A stretch of DNA of 64,000 nt, taken from NCBI GenBank assembly GCA_031549345.1, contig JAVBPY010000003.1, forward strand, positions 62,001 through 126,000, written 5' to 3'. This document shows, one piece after another, positions 1 to 7,023 of this stretch (position 1 is its first letter; each line of letters begins with the position of its first letter). The position numbers were made by a program, and so were the translations under genes. Under the pieces are notes generated by a model. That model saw nothing but the letters and a program-made list of their open reading frames with translations, did no database searches and was not told the origin of the DNA. Source of the stretch: CASFRF01 sp031549345. Lineage in GTDB: Bacteria > Verrucomicrobiota > Lentisphaeria > Victivallales > Victivallaceae.

Positions 1-1343
1 TGCTCCCGTTGTGCCACAGCCTTGTTCATAAACGACAGATCATCTTGTGGGAGGCGCTCCTCCTCTGGGCGAACACGGGGGTATTTTTCTGGATCGGGAT
101 CAACTTCGCCCATAAGGCCTTGCCGGATCACCGTTATGCGGCGGGGGTAACCCTTTTTGCCGCGCTGGTTTTCGCGTTGCAAAATGTCCTGTTTCTGACG
201 AGGAAAGTGCGGGACCGCAACTTGTATCTAAGCTTGCTGACGTTGTGTTTGTTTGCGGTTACGCTGAGCATCGCGCTCCTTCTTTCCTCCGCCTGGCTGG
301 CGGCGGCGTGGTCGATCCAGGCCGCGCTCCTCCTCTATTGCGGAAAACGCGCGGAGAGCCGCTTCCTGACGCTTCTGGCAACGCTCCTGTACGCCGTCGC
401 GGGCTTTCAGTCGCTGCGCTTCTTCGGGCACTCGGGCGGGACGTATTTTGCGGGACTCCTGGACCGTTTTCTCTCGTTGGGAGTCTACGCCGCGGCGTTG
501 GCGACGGGAAGTATGGTACTGAAATCGAATGCGTCAAACGATATCCCGGAAAGCGTTTCCCTCAACGAAGAGGATGCATTCCGCGCTGTCCGTCCGGATA
601 TTCTGGCCGAAGTATTTCTTTGGTGCGCGGCGCTCTTCATCACCGCGTTGTTCCGAATGGAAATCGCCAGACTTCCGCTCGCCTCCGACGCGGCGCTGCG
701 CCTGACGCTCGCCGCCGCCCTTTATTGCGGTTTTCTCGCGTTCGTGCTTTGGCGCGACGCTTTTTCCCGAGCGTCCGGCGTGCGGCAGTGGATGCTTTTT
801 TTCGCATTCGCCGCACTGACGGACCTTGTTTATCTTACCGCGTCCGGCAACTGGGGCGCGAACGATTATTTTTTCCATGCGCCGCTTCGTCTGGCCGGGT
901 TCCTCCTTTTCGTCCCGGCTCTGGCGCTTTTCGCCCGGACGCTTTTGCGGCGGCGCACGGAACAAGCAACGGGACAAGCATTTGCATGGCTCGGCGGAAT
1001 TGTCTGGTTTGCCTACAGCAGCGCGGAGCTTTACCATGCCCTGGAATTGTTCCTGCCGGGTTTTGTCCGGGGCGGCCTTTCGGTGTTGTGGACGCTTTAC
1101 GCGCTCACGCTCCTTGTATTCGGCATCCGTTACAGGAACAAATCCGTGCGGATCACCGGGTTGACCCTTTTCGGCATTGTGGCGCTGAAATCGCTGCTGT
1201 TTGACCTTGCGCACCAGGCGGCGCTGTACCGGATTCTGGCGCTGCTGGCGTTGGGGATTTTGTTTTTCGTCGGCGCGTTCGCGTATATGCGTGTGGAACA
1301 AGCGTTCCGCCCGGTTGCAGAGGAAGAAGGGAAAGATGAATAA
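1..1343 (+). CDS. DUF2339-type multi-pass membrane protein, 5' partial
   Basis: The reading frame is open to the window edge, so the N-terminus lies upstream. The first start-like codon is a TTG at 9, but nothing supports it as the true start. About 444 residues are visible, almost all hydrophobic helices of 18-22 residues separated by short Arg-rich loops, roughly a dozen membrane passes. This is the C-terminal half expected of DUF2339 predicted membrane proteins. Assignment rests mainly on architecture and on the next gene, a DUF3999-like protein, because the two families are commonly adjacent in Gram-negative genomes. The stop codon lies inside the start of the next gene (8-nt overlap), so they are probably co-translated. 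Biochemical function is unknown; an envelope role is inferred. Confidence 0.7.
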   Translation, partial: LPLCHSLVHKRQIILWEALLLWANTGVFFWIGINFAHKALPDHRYAAGVTLFAALVFALQNVLFLTRKVRDRNLYLSLLTLCLFAVTLSIALLLSSAWLAAAWSIQAALLLYCGKRAESRFLTLLATLLYAVAGFQSLRFFGHSGGTYFAGLLDRFLSLGVYAAALATGSMVLKSNASNDIPESVSLNEEDAFRAVRPDILAEVFLWCAALFITALFRMEIARLPLASDAALRLTLAAALYCGFLAFVLWRDAFSRASGVRQWMLFFAFAALTDLVYLTASGNWGANDYFFHAPLRLAGFLLFVPALALFARTLLRRRTEQATGQAFAWLGGIVWFAYSSAELYHALELFLPGFVRGGLSVLWTLYALTLLVFGIRYRNKSVRITGLTLFGIVALKSLLFDLAHQAALYRILALLALGILFFVGAFAYMRVEQAFRPVAEEEGKDE

Positions 1344-2646
1344 ATTCCTGCCGCTTTTTCTGTTCGCTTTTTCGCTCGGCGCGGCGGAGGAGGATTTCCG
1401 TTATTTTCAATTGCTCACTCCACCGGAAAAGACGGATGCGGCCCGTTTGAACGCTATAACGCTTACGCCGGAAGTCATCTTCCTGCTGGGCAACTCCAAC
1501 GACCTGCGGGTGTATTCTCCCGCGGGCGATGAACTGCCCTTTCAGCGCGAGCCGCGGAACAAAGCGGGAAAATTCACTGCTTTTGTCCGCGTGCCAAGCG
1601 TGGCGGAGTCGTTTGACGTTCATTCCGGAACGGCGGTAACGATTCTCGATCTTACCACGGACGCGCCCGTAGGCCGTGTGGTGATTGAAACCCCGGAGCA
1701 GAACTTTGAGAAGCGTGTTTCGATCCACGGGTTCGATGGAAAAAGCTGGAAGATCCTCTGCGAAAACAGGATGTTCTTCGACAGGAATCCCCGTTTCCCG
1801 ATCGCAAACCGCGCCTTCGACTTCCCCGAAGGGCAGTGGAAAAAGTTGAAGGTGGAGATCGCCAACTACGGCGAAAATTACGTTTCGCCGTTGCGAAAAG
1901 TGACAGAAGGGAGTGCTTCCGGCGTGATCGAGGAAAAAGAGGTCTTTTTCCGCGAACTCAGAATCAGTGCCATGGAAACATACCGGAAGGAGCAGGGAAT
2001 CACAACGACGCCCGTTTTGCAAGAGTACGTCCCCTCTTCGGTCGATGTGCGCACCAACGCGGACGCGCGGACGACGGAAGTGCACTTTCCTGCGGGGAAA
2101 TTGCCTGTTGTCCGTCTGGCTTTGCGTGCCGACGGCGTGAACTTCAGCCGTGAAGCGCGGCTTTTTGCGGAAAACGGCAAGGAGGAGGCGCACGTCTATT
2201 TGGAGCGGATTGCGCTGGAGGGATACGCGAACGAGTCCCTCGAATTCTCCCTCCCCGAATTGCAGCTCGGCAAGGCGAAATTGGTGATTTACAACAAGGA
2301 CAATCCTCCCTTGACCGGTCTTTCGGTGCGTTTGCTCGTCCCGGAATTCCGGCTGCTGACGCTTCCGGGAACCGTGCCGGAAAAACTGCGTTTCGTCAGC
2401 GCGGGGCTTCCACCGGGCGAGTACGACCTCTGGCGGACGCTTGCGCGCCTGGAAACGGCGGCGCTCGACTGCAACGAATACAAACCCGGCGCGGTGGAGG
2501 AAAATAGCGCGTTCAGCGGCAGGCGGAAAACCGGGGACCTTGACGGCAAAACCGTTTTTACCGTGGTGGCAAGCCTCCTCGCCCTGGTTCTGGGTATTTT
2601 TTGCATACGCGGCTTTTCGCGCCTTTCGGCCGGCGAAGAAAAATAG
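1336..2646 (+). CDS. DUF3999-like exported, membrane-anchored protein
   Basis: A 436-residue protein. The ATG at 1336 was chosen over upstream in-frame starts because a purine-rich stretch (GAGGAAGAAGGGAAAG) precedes it and it gives a clean signal peptide (MNKFLPLFLFAFSLGAA). The body is rich in beta-strand-like segments, with a discoidin-like stretch around residues 80-160, and ends in one hydrophobic helix followed by a short basic tail. This signal peptide, long periplasmic region and C-terminal anchor match DUF3999 proteins that pair with DUF2339. It overlaps the upstream gene by 8 nt, so the two probably act together at the envelope. No catalytic motif is recognisable and the function is unknown. 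Confidence 0.65.
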   Translation: MNKFLPLFLFAFSLGAAEEDFRYFQLLTPPEKTDAARLNAITLTPEVIFLLGNSNDLRVYSPAGDELPFQREPRNKAGKFTAFVRVPSVAESFDVHSGTAVTILDLTTDAPVGRVVIETPEQNFEKRVSIHGFDGKSWKILCENRMFFDRNPRFPIANRAFDFPEGQWKKLKVEIANYGENYVSPLRKVTEGSASGVIEEKEVFFRELRISAMETYRKEQGITTTPVLQEYVPSSVDVRTNADARTTEVHFPAGKLPVVRLALRADGVNFSREARLFAENGKEEAHVYLERIALEGYANESLEFSLPELQLGKAKLVIYNKDNPPLTGLSVRLLVPEFRLLTLPGTVPEKLRFVSAGLPPGEYDLWRTLARLETAALDCNEYKPGAVEENSAFSGRRKTGDLDGKTVFTVVASLLALVLGIFCIRGFSRLSAGEEK

Positions 2647-2663
2647 ACATTACCGAAAAGGTT

Positions 2664-2703
2664 AAAAAAAAATGCGAGAGGAAAGATTCTTTCCTCTCGC
2701 ATT
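2664..2703 (-). terminator. Intrinsic terminator, mainly for the minus-strand PEP-CTERM-like gene
   Basis: A perfect 15-bp inverted repeat (2671-2685 with 2689-2703, loop ATT) lies between two convergent genes. The A-run at 2664-2672 gives a U-tract for minus-strand transcripts. The plus-strand side has only a weak T-rich tail (ATCTTTA), so termination of the DUF3999 transcript here is possible but less certain. Confidence 0.8.
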
Positions 2704-2717
2704 ATCTTTACGCTGTC

Positions 2718-3431
2718 TTAGTTTTTAGCTGCCTTGCGGCGCTTGAACAAAGTGCCGCCACCGATCGCGCCGCCGCCCAGGAGGAGGGCCGCCAACACGC
2801 CGGGGAGCGGCTGGCCCGCCGGGGCCGGGTCGGGCGAGCCTGTCATTGTAAGATGGCCGACCTGGATGTTCATGATCGCTTCCGATTTCGACGCCATTTC
2901 ATCGTAGCTTGTCGAGTGGACGTAGACGCCGTACTGCCCGAATCCGTTGGCATACACCGTATTGTTCTCCAACATGCGTGTGCCGTTGAAGGTACCGTAA
3001 TGTTCGCCTTCCAGACGCGGAGTATTGTAGACCTTGTTCCCGTTGGAGTCGGTAACCCAGAATCCGACCGAATCACCAGCCTGGAACGCCACTGCGGTGC
3101 CGGATGCATCCACCGCGGTGTACACCCCGTTGTCGAGCAACTTGAAGGTGAGATCCGCGCCCTTCTGGTCGCCGTTCACAATGTAGCCGCCCCAGGAACT
3201 CGGCGCGGCGGTGGCGAAGGAAACAAATAAGTTCGCGCTGTTCAGAAAATAAAGTGTGTTCTGCGTTCCGCCTTCGGTGTGGTGGAGCCGATCCGCCCAC
3301 GCGGTAACCTTCGAGGAGTTGTTGTCGTTGTCCACATAACCGATCTTGCCGAAGTCGTACGAATACTGAACGGCGGCGAAGGAAACGGTTGCGACGGCTC
3401 CCAGTACGAGGGAAACAAAAAACTTTTTCAT
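2718..3431 (-). CDS. Exported protein with PEP-CTERM-like C-terminal sorting tail
   Basis: A 237-residue protein. The frame extends upstream, but that part is a Lys/Arg-rich translation of hairpin repeats, so the ATG at 3431 (MKKFF) was chosen; it opens a clear signal peptide cut near AFAA/VQ. The mature part has about 180 polar residues rich in Asn, Gly, Ser and Tyr with no known catalytic motif. The last 30 residues are tripartite: a PLPG box, a Gly/Leu-rich membrane segment and a basic KRRKAAKN end. This matches PEP-CTERM sorting signals read by exosortase-type enzymes, though with PLPG in place of PEP. No exosortase is in the window. A surface or extracellular matrix role is inferred. It has an unusually long, structured upstream region. 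Confidence 0.75.
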   Translation of the reverse strand: MKKFFVSLVLGAVATVSFAAVQYSYDFGKIGYVDNDNNSSKVTAWADRLHHTEGGTQNTLYFLNSANLFVSFATAAPSSWGGYIVNGDQKGADLTFKLLDNGVYTAVDASGTAVAFQAGDSVGFWVTDSNGNKVYNTPRLEGEHYGTFNGTRMLENNTVYANGFGQYGVYVHSTSYDEMASKSEAIMNIQVGHLTMTGSPDPAPAGQPLPGVLAALLLGGGAIGGGTLFKRRKAAKN

Positions 3432-3448
3432 ACCTATGACCCTTTTCT

Positions 3449-3497
3449 GTTGCGGTTTCCGCAACTTTTTTTTGCGTTGCGACTTTCGCAACTTTTT
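3449..3497 (+). other. Two tandem 7-bp hairpins, each with a T-tract on the plus strand
   Basis: GTTGCGG-TTT-CCGCAAC (3449-3465) is followed by eight Ts, and GTTGCGA-CTT-TCGCAAC (3476-3492) by five Ts. On the plus strand they resemble a double intrinsic terminator, yet no plus-strand gene runs into them. On the minus strand they lie just upstream of the PEP-CTERM-like start codon, so they may instead be leader structures or protect that gene from antisense transcription. Confidence 0.55.
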
Positions 3498-3516
3498 CTG
3501 GAACCGGCGGCTGCCG

Positions 3517-3724
3517 CGCGGCCCCTCCGGGAATGAAATCCCCCCTCCGGAACTTTTTCCCACCGCGCATCAACCTCTTCAATGTGTGCTTGGACGCGGC
3601 CCCTCCGGGAAGAAAGCCCCCCGGCTTTCATTCCCACCGCGCTTTGGCACGTACGGTTTGCGCCCCCCTGGCGCGGTCCCCTTTCCGGGAAGAAAGCCCC
3701 CTCCGACTTTCATTCCCACCGCGC
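3517..3724. repeat. Three imperfect palindromic repeats (period about 77 nt)
   Basis: Three units, at 3517-3569, 3595-3642 and 3672-3724, each run from CGCGG(T)CCC through CCGGGAA and AAAGCCCCC to a CATTCCCACCGCGC-type end. The first unit is the most divergent. Each can fold, with the outer CGCGG pairing to CCGCG and the inner GGGAAGAAAGCC pairing imperfectly to GGCTTTCATTCCC. They are non-coding and would lie in the leader of the PEP-CTERM-like transcript if the promoter-like element at 3753-3769 is used. Confidence 0.6.
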
Positions 3725-3752
3725 ATCCAATCGCAAACTCTGCCTACTATTT

Positions 3753-3769
3753 AGAAAGAAGCGTGCCAA
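3753..3769 (-). promoter_or_regulatory. Sigma-54-like promoter element for the PEP-CTERM-like gene
   Basis: Read on the minus strand the element is TTGGCACGCTTCTTTCT. The -24 box matches TGGCAC well, and the -12 box is TTTCT where TTGCW is expected. It is about 320 nt upstream of the ATG. A near-identical element is at 4172-4188. The imperfect -12 box keeps this tentative. Confidence 0.35.
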
Positions 3770-3813
3770 GTTTATTTTTAGTTGCTATATGTTTGCGTAC
3801 AATATGTTAGAGT

Positions 3814-3847
3814 GATTTTCATGAAAAGAGCGTTTTTCATGAAAATC
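3814..3847. promoter_or_regulatory. Tandem palindrome TTTTCATGAAAA x2, operator-like
   Basis: The 12-bp palindrome TTTTCATGAAAA occurs at 3816-3827 and again at 3834-3845, 18 bp centre to centre. The whole block is a perfect 14-bp inverted repeat with a 6-nt spacer. It lies 45-80 bp upstream of the sigma-54-like element at 3753-3769, the right side and range for an activator site. The cognate protein is unknown. Confidence 0.45.
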
Positions 3848-3980
3848 AATGCATTTTTATGCCAAAAAGGGGGTGTCGGAAAGTATGTCATTTGTGCTTA
3901 TACAAATGGCGCATAATAAAATATATTGACATAATCACAAATATTTTATCTGCAAAAGGGGAGTCGGCAAAATATAAAAG
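3848..3980. other. AT-rich intergenic stretch without recognised gene
   Basis: This low-GC segment contrasts with the surrounding coding DNA. It contains a TTGACA at about 3930 on the plus strand without a convincing -10 box. I see no open frame with coding character and no ribosome binding site. Confidence 0.4.
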
Positions 3981-4014
3981 AAAAAACGCCCGGCATCAGG
4001 GGGGATACCGGGCG
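3981..4014 (-). terminator. Strong intrinsic terminator
   Basis: On the minus strand CGCCCGGTATC (4014-4004) pairs with GATGCCGGGCG (3997-3987), with one T-G wobble, and is followed by TTTTTT. The nearest minus-strand gene, recX, stops almost 400 nt upstream, which suggests the terminator serves a separate transcript. Confidence 0.8.
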
Positions 4015-4160
4015 CAAATACGATGCAGGGCATCGGATTATCGCAATACAGACACAAGCGCGGAATTCAGCCTCTGTTCTGCCGCTTCCTCCCGGAGCCC
4101 CCCTCCTCGAGAAAACAGCACAACCGTCGGCGGACCCCGATAAGGCCCATCCACGCTACG
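3981..4160 (-). ncRNA. Candidate small structured RNA, about 175-180 nt
   Basis: Three things coincide on the minus strand: a sigma-54-like element at 4172-4188, a structured segment and a strong terminator at 3981-4014. Near the predicted 5' end GGGC and UUAUCG can pair with CGAUAA and GCCC near 4030-4052, closing a domain of about 125 nt. Inside it CUGUU pairs with AACAG around a CUCC-GGGA-GGAAGCGGC hairpin. The only ATG frame is a 27-codon, Arg-rich one without a recognisable ribosome binding site. The GGAAGC hairpin recalls the tip of SRP 4.5S RNA, but the conserved CAGG strand is missing, so I do not call it ffs. Family unknown; existence is inferred. Confidence 0.4.
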
Positions 4161-4171
4161 CATGAATATGG

Positions 4172-4188
4172 AGAAAGAATCATGCCAA
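4172..4188 (-). promoter_or_regulatory. Sigma-54-like promoter element for the candidate small RNA
   Basis: On the minus strand the element is TTGGCATGATTCTTTCT, 15 of 17 positions identical to the element at 3753-3769. It would start transcription near 4160, where the structured RNA begins. Confidence 0.35.
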
Positions 4189-4214
4189 TTCCGTTTTGCG
4201 ATCCAACTCCATGA

Positions 4215-4390
4215 ATACGAGCTTGTTGCGAATTAATTTCATCTGCAGCGAAAAATCACAAAAAGAAATAAAAATGAATATATTTGAAATCATAGAGTCA
4301 TATCATCTTTATTTGCAAGGCAATATGGATTATAAAAAAAGAATTACAATATCAATAAAAAGATACATTTCGGAATATTGTCGGCAAGAA
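4215..4390. other. AT-rich segment, possible gene remnant on the plus strand
   Basis: The stretch is strikingly AT-rich beside GC-rich neighbours. On the plus strand an open frame from the ATG at 4274 (MNIFEIIESYHLYLQGNMDY...) has protein-like composition for about 40 codons, then runs into the antisense of recX, where the frame is not meaningful. There is no strong ribosome binding site. It may be the 5' end of a broken or transferred gene, or chance. Confidence 0.2.
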
Positions 4391-4867
4391 TCAGAGAAAC
4401 TGCGATTCATCGTCCTCTCGCAAAACGCAATCCACCGCGTCAAACGCGATTCCGGGAGCAAAGCCTCGCGTCAAAAGGAAGCGCAGGAGTTTTTCACGCT
4501 TTTTGCGTGGATCCTTCTCGGAACGGAGAAGACGCGCCTTGGCTTTCGCCGCCTGCAAGGCGCGATCCGGCTCCGTAACGGCAAGTTCCGCGCGATCTTC
4601 TTCCGGCAACGCCGTTTCCAGGCGGTGCTTCCGCAAATCGAGCTGGATGCGACGCGCGCCGTAATTGCGCTCGCCCAGCGACCGGGCCCGGTCGCTGGCA
4701 ATCTGGGTGTCGTTCAAGAGGCCGCGCTGTTCCAGCTCCCGGATTGTCTGCCGTATCTCGGAAACCGAAAATCCGGCATCCAGAAGTTTTCGCCGCAAAT
4801 CCGCCGTCGCATGGGCCCGGCGCGTCAGAAGACGCAGCGCCTTGTCCATGGCGGATGGGGGCTTCAA
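4391..4867 (-). CDS. recX: Regulatory protein RecX
   Basis: A 158-residue protein of the RecX family, small three-helix repeat proteins that bind RecA filaments and modulate strand exchange. The first repeat is clear (ALRLLTRRAHATADLRRKLLDAGFS, then EIRQTIRELEQRGLLND), with weaker repeats after it. The TTG at 4867 overlaps the stop of the upstream synthetase gene (TTGA) and has GGGAAG about 8 nt before it, suggesting coupled translation. An ATG at 4849 would give 152 residues and lacks a Shine-Dalgarno sequence. recX is not next to recA here (recA is at 50200), which is common outside proteobacteria. It is the last gene of the three-gene minus-strand run. Confidence 0.8.
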   Translation of the reverse strand: MKPPSAMDKALRLLTRRAHATADLRRKLLDAGFSVSEIRQTIRELEQRGLLNDTQIASDRARSLGERNYGARRIQLDLRKHRLETALPEEDRAELAVTEPDRALQAAKAKARLLRSEKDPRKKREKLLRFLLTRGFAPGIAFDAVDCVLREDDESQFL

Positions 4868-6528
4868 GGAGCGTCTTCCCAGCTTGTTTCGCCTGTTTCC
4901 GCGTGCCTGCGCAGGAGATCGCGCTTGATTTTCCCCGAAAAAGTCTTCGGAAGACTCTTTACGAAATCGATTTCACGCGGGTATTTGTAGGGCGCGGTCA
5001 GGTTCTTCACGTAGTGCTGAAGTTCCTTGACAAGCTCCGCCGTGGCGACGAATCCGCTCTTCAGGACAATGTACGCTTTCACAAGCGCCCCGCGCATCGG
5101 ATCCGGCGCGCCCACCACCGCAACCTCCAGGACCGAAGGGTGCTGCATCAGCACTTCTTCGACTTCGGAGGGACCGATGCGGTACCCGGAGCTTTTGATC
5201 ATATCGTCCGACCGCCCCGCAAACCAGAAAAAGCCGTCCTTGTCGCAGGAAGCACGGTCGCCGGTGTAGTAAAAGTCGCCCACAAACGCCTTGGCGTTTT
5301 CCTCGTCGCCGTACAGGTAGCGGCGCAGAAGCCCGACGGGCCGGTTCGGCGCGATGCGCAATGCAATCCGTCCTTCTTCGCCCGCGGGAAGCGGAGTGCC
5401 TTCGTCGTCGTGAATTTCAATGTCCCAGCCGGGCGCGGCTTTGCCCATCGATCCTATGCGTGGCGGCGCATCGGCCGGTTCGGCGATCATGCAGCATGTT
5501 TCGGTTTGGCCGTAGCCTTCGCGGAGGGTCAGGCCGGTTCCGTCGCGCCAGAGACGGACGGTTTCCTCGTGCAGCGGTTCCCCCGCCGCGGTGCAGCTGC
5601 GCAAATCGCGGAAGTCGAAACGTGAAAGATCGTTCAAAACCAGCATCCGGTACACAGTCGGCGGAGCGCAAAAGCTGCTGACCTCATATTTCTCCAGAAG
5701 CGGCAGAAGTTCGTCGGCGTGAAATTTCCCACGGACGTCATAAACAAGAACGCATGCGCCGATAATCCATTGGGGCAGATAGTTGCCCCAGTAATTTTTG
5801 GCCCACCCCGTGTCGGAGATTGTCATATGCACATCGTTGGCATTGAGGTTCTGCCAATATTTTCCGGTAACCAGGTGCCCCAGCGGATAATCGTAGGAGT
5901 GGAGGGCGATTTTCGGATATTTACTGGTCCCGGAGGTAAAAACGATGATCATCGGCGCATCGGAACGCGTCTGGACGGTGAACGGGGTCTTCACTTCGCG
6001 GCGCGACGGCGGCGCGTTGCCCAGGAGGGCTTCCGAATAGCTTTCCCAACCAAGACGGGTACCGTCCACAAGAATACGGGCGGCGAGGGTGGGGCAGTCG
6101 TCGGCGATTTCGTCGAATTTTTCCGCGTTTTCCAGGTCGGTAATGGCGATTTTGAAGCGCCCCGCATTCATGCGGTACAGCAAGTCGACCGGCGTGAGAA
6201 GCACCGGCGACGGACACTGCACCGCGCCGAGCTTAATCAGCGCCAGCGAGAAAATCCACCATTCCGGGAGGCGCGGCAGCATCAGCATTGCCCGGTCCCC
6301 TTTGCCCACGCCAAGCTTGAGGAGAAAGTTCGCCGCCTGGTTGGACAAACGGCTCAGATCGTGAAACGTATAACGCTTCTCCTCCCCCTTCTGGTTCACC
6401 CAGAGCATCGCCACTTTGTTGCGATCCCGGCGCGCCCACTCGTCGACGATGTCGTAACCGTAGTTGAAAAACTCCGGGACTTCGAGCGGGAACTCTTTGG
6501 CCCGATCCAAAATTTTTATCGTTTCCAT
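4864..6528 (-). CDS. Acyl-CoA synthetase, AMP-forming (medium-chain type)
   Basis: A 554-residue adenylate-forming enzyme that would activate a carboxylic acid with ATP and join it to CoA. All core motifs are present: phosphate loop FTSGTSKYPK (197-206), GYGQTE (338-343), YTGD (421-424), the hinge GRSDDMIKSSGYRIGP (438-453) and catalytic Lys533 in SGKIKR. Length and motif spelling (KSSGYRIGPSEVE) fit the medium-chain acyl-CoA synthetase branch better than acetyl-CoA synthetase, which is longer. Substrate cannot be read from sequence. It lies between a Minf_1886 gene and recX in one transcription unit, and neither neighbour explains a metabolic role. Confidence 0.88.
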   Translation of the reverse strand: METIKILDRAKEFPLEVPEFFNYGYDIVDEWARRDRNKVAMLWVNQKGEEKRYTFHDLSRLSNQAANFLLKLGVGKGDRAMLMLPRLPEWWIFSLALIKLGAVQCPSPVLLTPVDLLYRMNAGRFKIAITDLENAEKFDEIADDCPTLAARILVDGTRLGWESYSEALLGNAPPSRREVKTPFTVQTRSDAPMIIVFTSGTSKYPKIALHSYDYPLGHLVTGKYWQNLNANDVHMTISDTGWAKNYWGNYLPQWIIGACVLVYDVRGKFHADELLPLLEKYEVSSFCAPPTVYRMLVLNDLSRFDFRDLRSCTAAGEPLHEETVRLWRDGTGLTLREGYGQTETCCMIAEPADAPPRIGSMGKAAPGWDIEIHDDEGTPLPAGEEGRIALRIAPNRPVGLLRRYLYGDEENAKAFVGDFYYTGDRASCDKDGFFWFAGRSDDMIKSSGYRIGPSEVEEVLMQHPSVLEVAVVGAPDPMRGALVKAYIVLKSGFVATAELVKELQHYVKNLTAPYKYPREIDFVKSLPKTFSGKIKRDLLRRHAETGETSWEDAP

Positions 6529-6561
6529 ACGTCGCGTTCACTCCACGTTTAAAGATGCCCT

Positions 6562-6957
6562 TCACTCGATGCGCGGAACCTTGGCGCGTCGGCGGCGCCT
6601 CGGTTCGGCGGAGGGGGGGAAAAGCTCGTATTCACAATCAAAATCGCTCTGCCGATCGTTCGGGTTTGCACCGAGAATCCCCTCGGCGATCATCCTGTAC
6701 ACCAGCGTTCCTATGTCGTGGGCGTTGCGTATGCCCCAATCCTGCAGGACAAAGTCGGACAATGGACCGAATTCGTTTTTGGCGTACGAGCGCATTCCGT
6801 CCAGGAGTTCGCGCGCCGTAATGTGCCGCGCCGCCGCGAGTCCGGCGATCGTGTATTCCACCGCGTCGGCGACAAATCCATACGCGGCGGGACGAAAATC
6901 CCCGAACTCGGTGTACAGCCGGAAAATCCGTTCGCTGATGTCAAGTTGCTTTGTCAT
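6562..6957 (-). CDS. Minf_1886 family protein
   Basis: A 131-residue protein starting MTKQLDISERIF. It matches the Minf_1886 family, conserved small proteins known mainly from Verrucomicrobia, Planctomycetes and relatives. Family landmarks seen are TEFGDFRPAAYGFVADAVEY near the start, ARELLDGMRSYAKNEFGPL in the middle and the FVLQDWGIRN segment. The C-terminus is a basic RRRRR cluster. The frame is open upstream, but a good promoter at 6964-6992 would start transcription at or next to this ATG, so the upstream part cannot be translated from it. That implies a leaderless message. Function is unknown. Confidence 0.8.
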   Translation of the reverse strand: MTKQLDISERIFRLYTEFGDFRPAAYGFVADAVEYTIAGLAAARHITARELLDGMRSYAKNEFGPLSDFVLQDWGIRNAHDIGTLVYRMIAEGILGANPNDRQSDFDCEYELFPPSAEPRRRRRAKVPRIE

Positions 6958-6963
6958 CCTATT

Positions 6964-6992
6964 AAAATAGTTCCTGAATCCCTTTTCGTCAA
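6964..6992 (-). promoter_or_regulatory. Sigma-70-type promoter, Minf_1886/synthetase/recX unit
   Basis: On the minus strand TTGACG (6992-6987), 17 nt, then TATTTT (6969-6964). The expected start is at or within a base or two of the ATG at 6957, so the message should be nearly leaderless. Confidence 0.55.
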
Positions 6993-7023
6993 CCCGCAAT
7001 TCTTCTTTTTGCGCGTTTAGAGG

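Noticed and set aside
3517..3724. CRISPR array, because of regular repeats with a 77-nt period
   Set aside because: Only three imperfect, palindromic units of about 50 nt with non-unique spacers, and no cas gene in the window.
3926..3960. Plus-strand promoter from TTGACA near 3930
   Set aside because: No suitable -10 box at 16-18 nt and no plus-strand gene downstream.
4040..4130. 4.5S SRP RNA (ffs), suggested by CUCC-GGGA-GGAAGC
   Set aside because: The tetraloop and GGAAGC look right, but the conserved CAGG strand and AGCA of the symmetric loop are missing. Kept as an unclassified RNA candidate.
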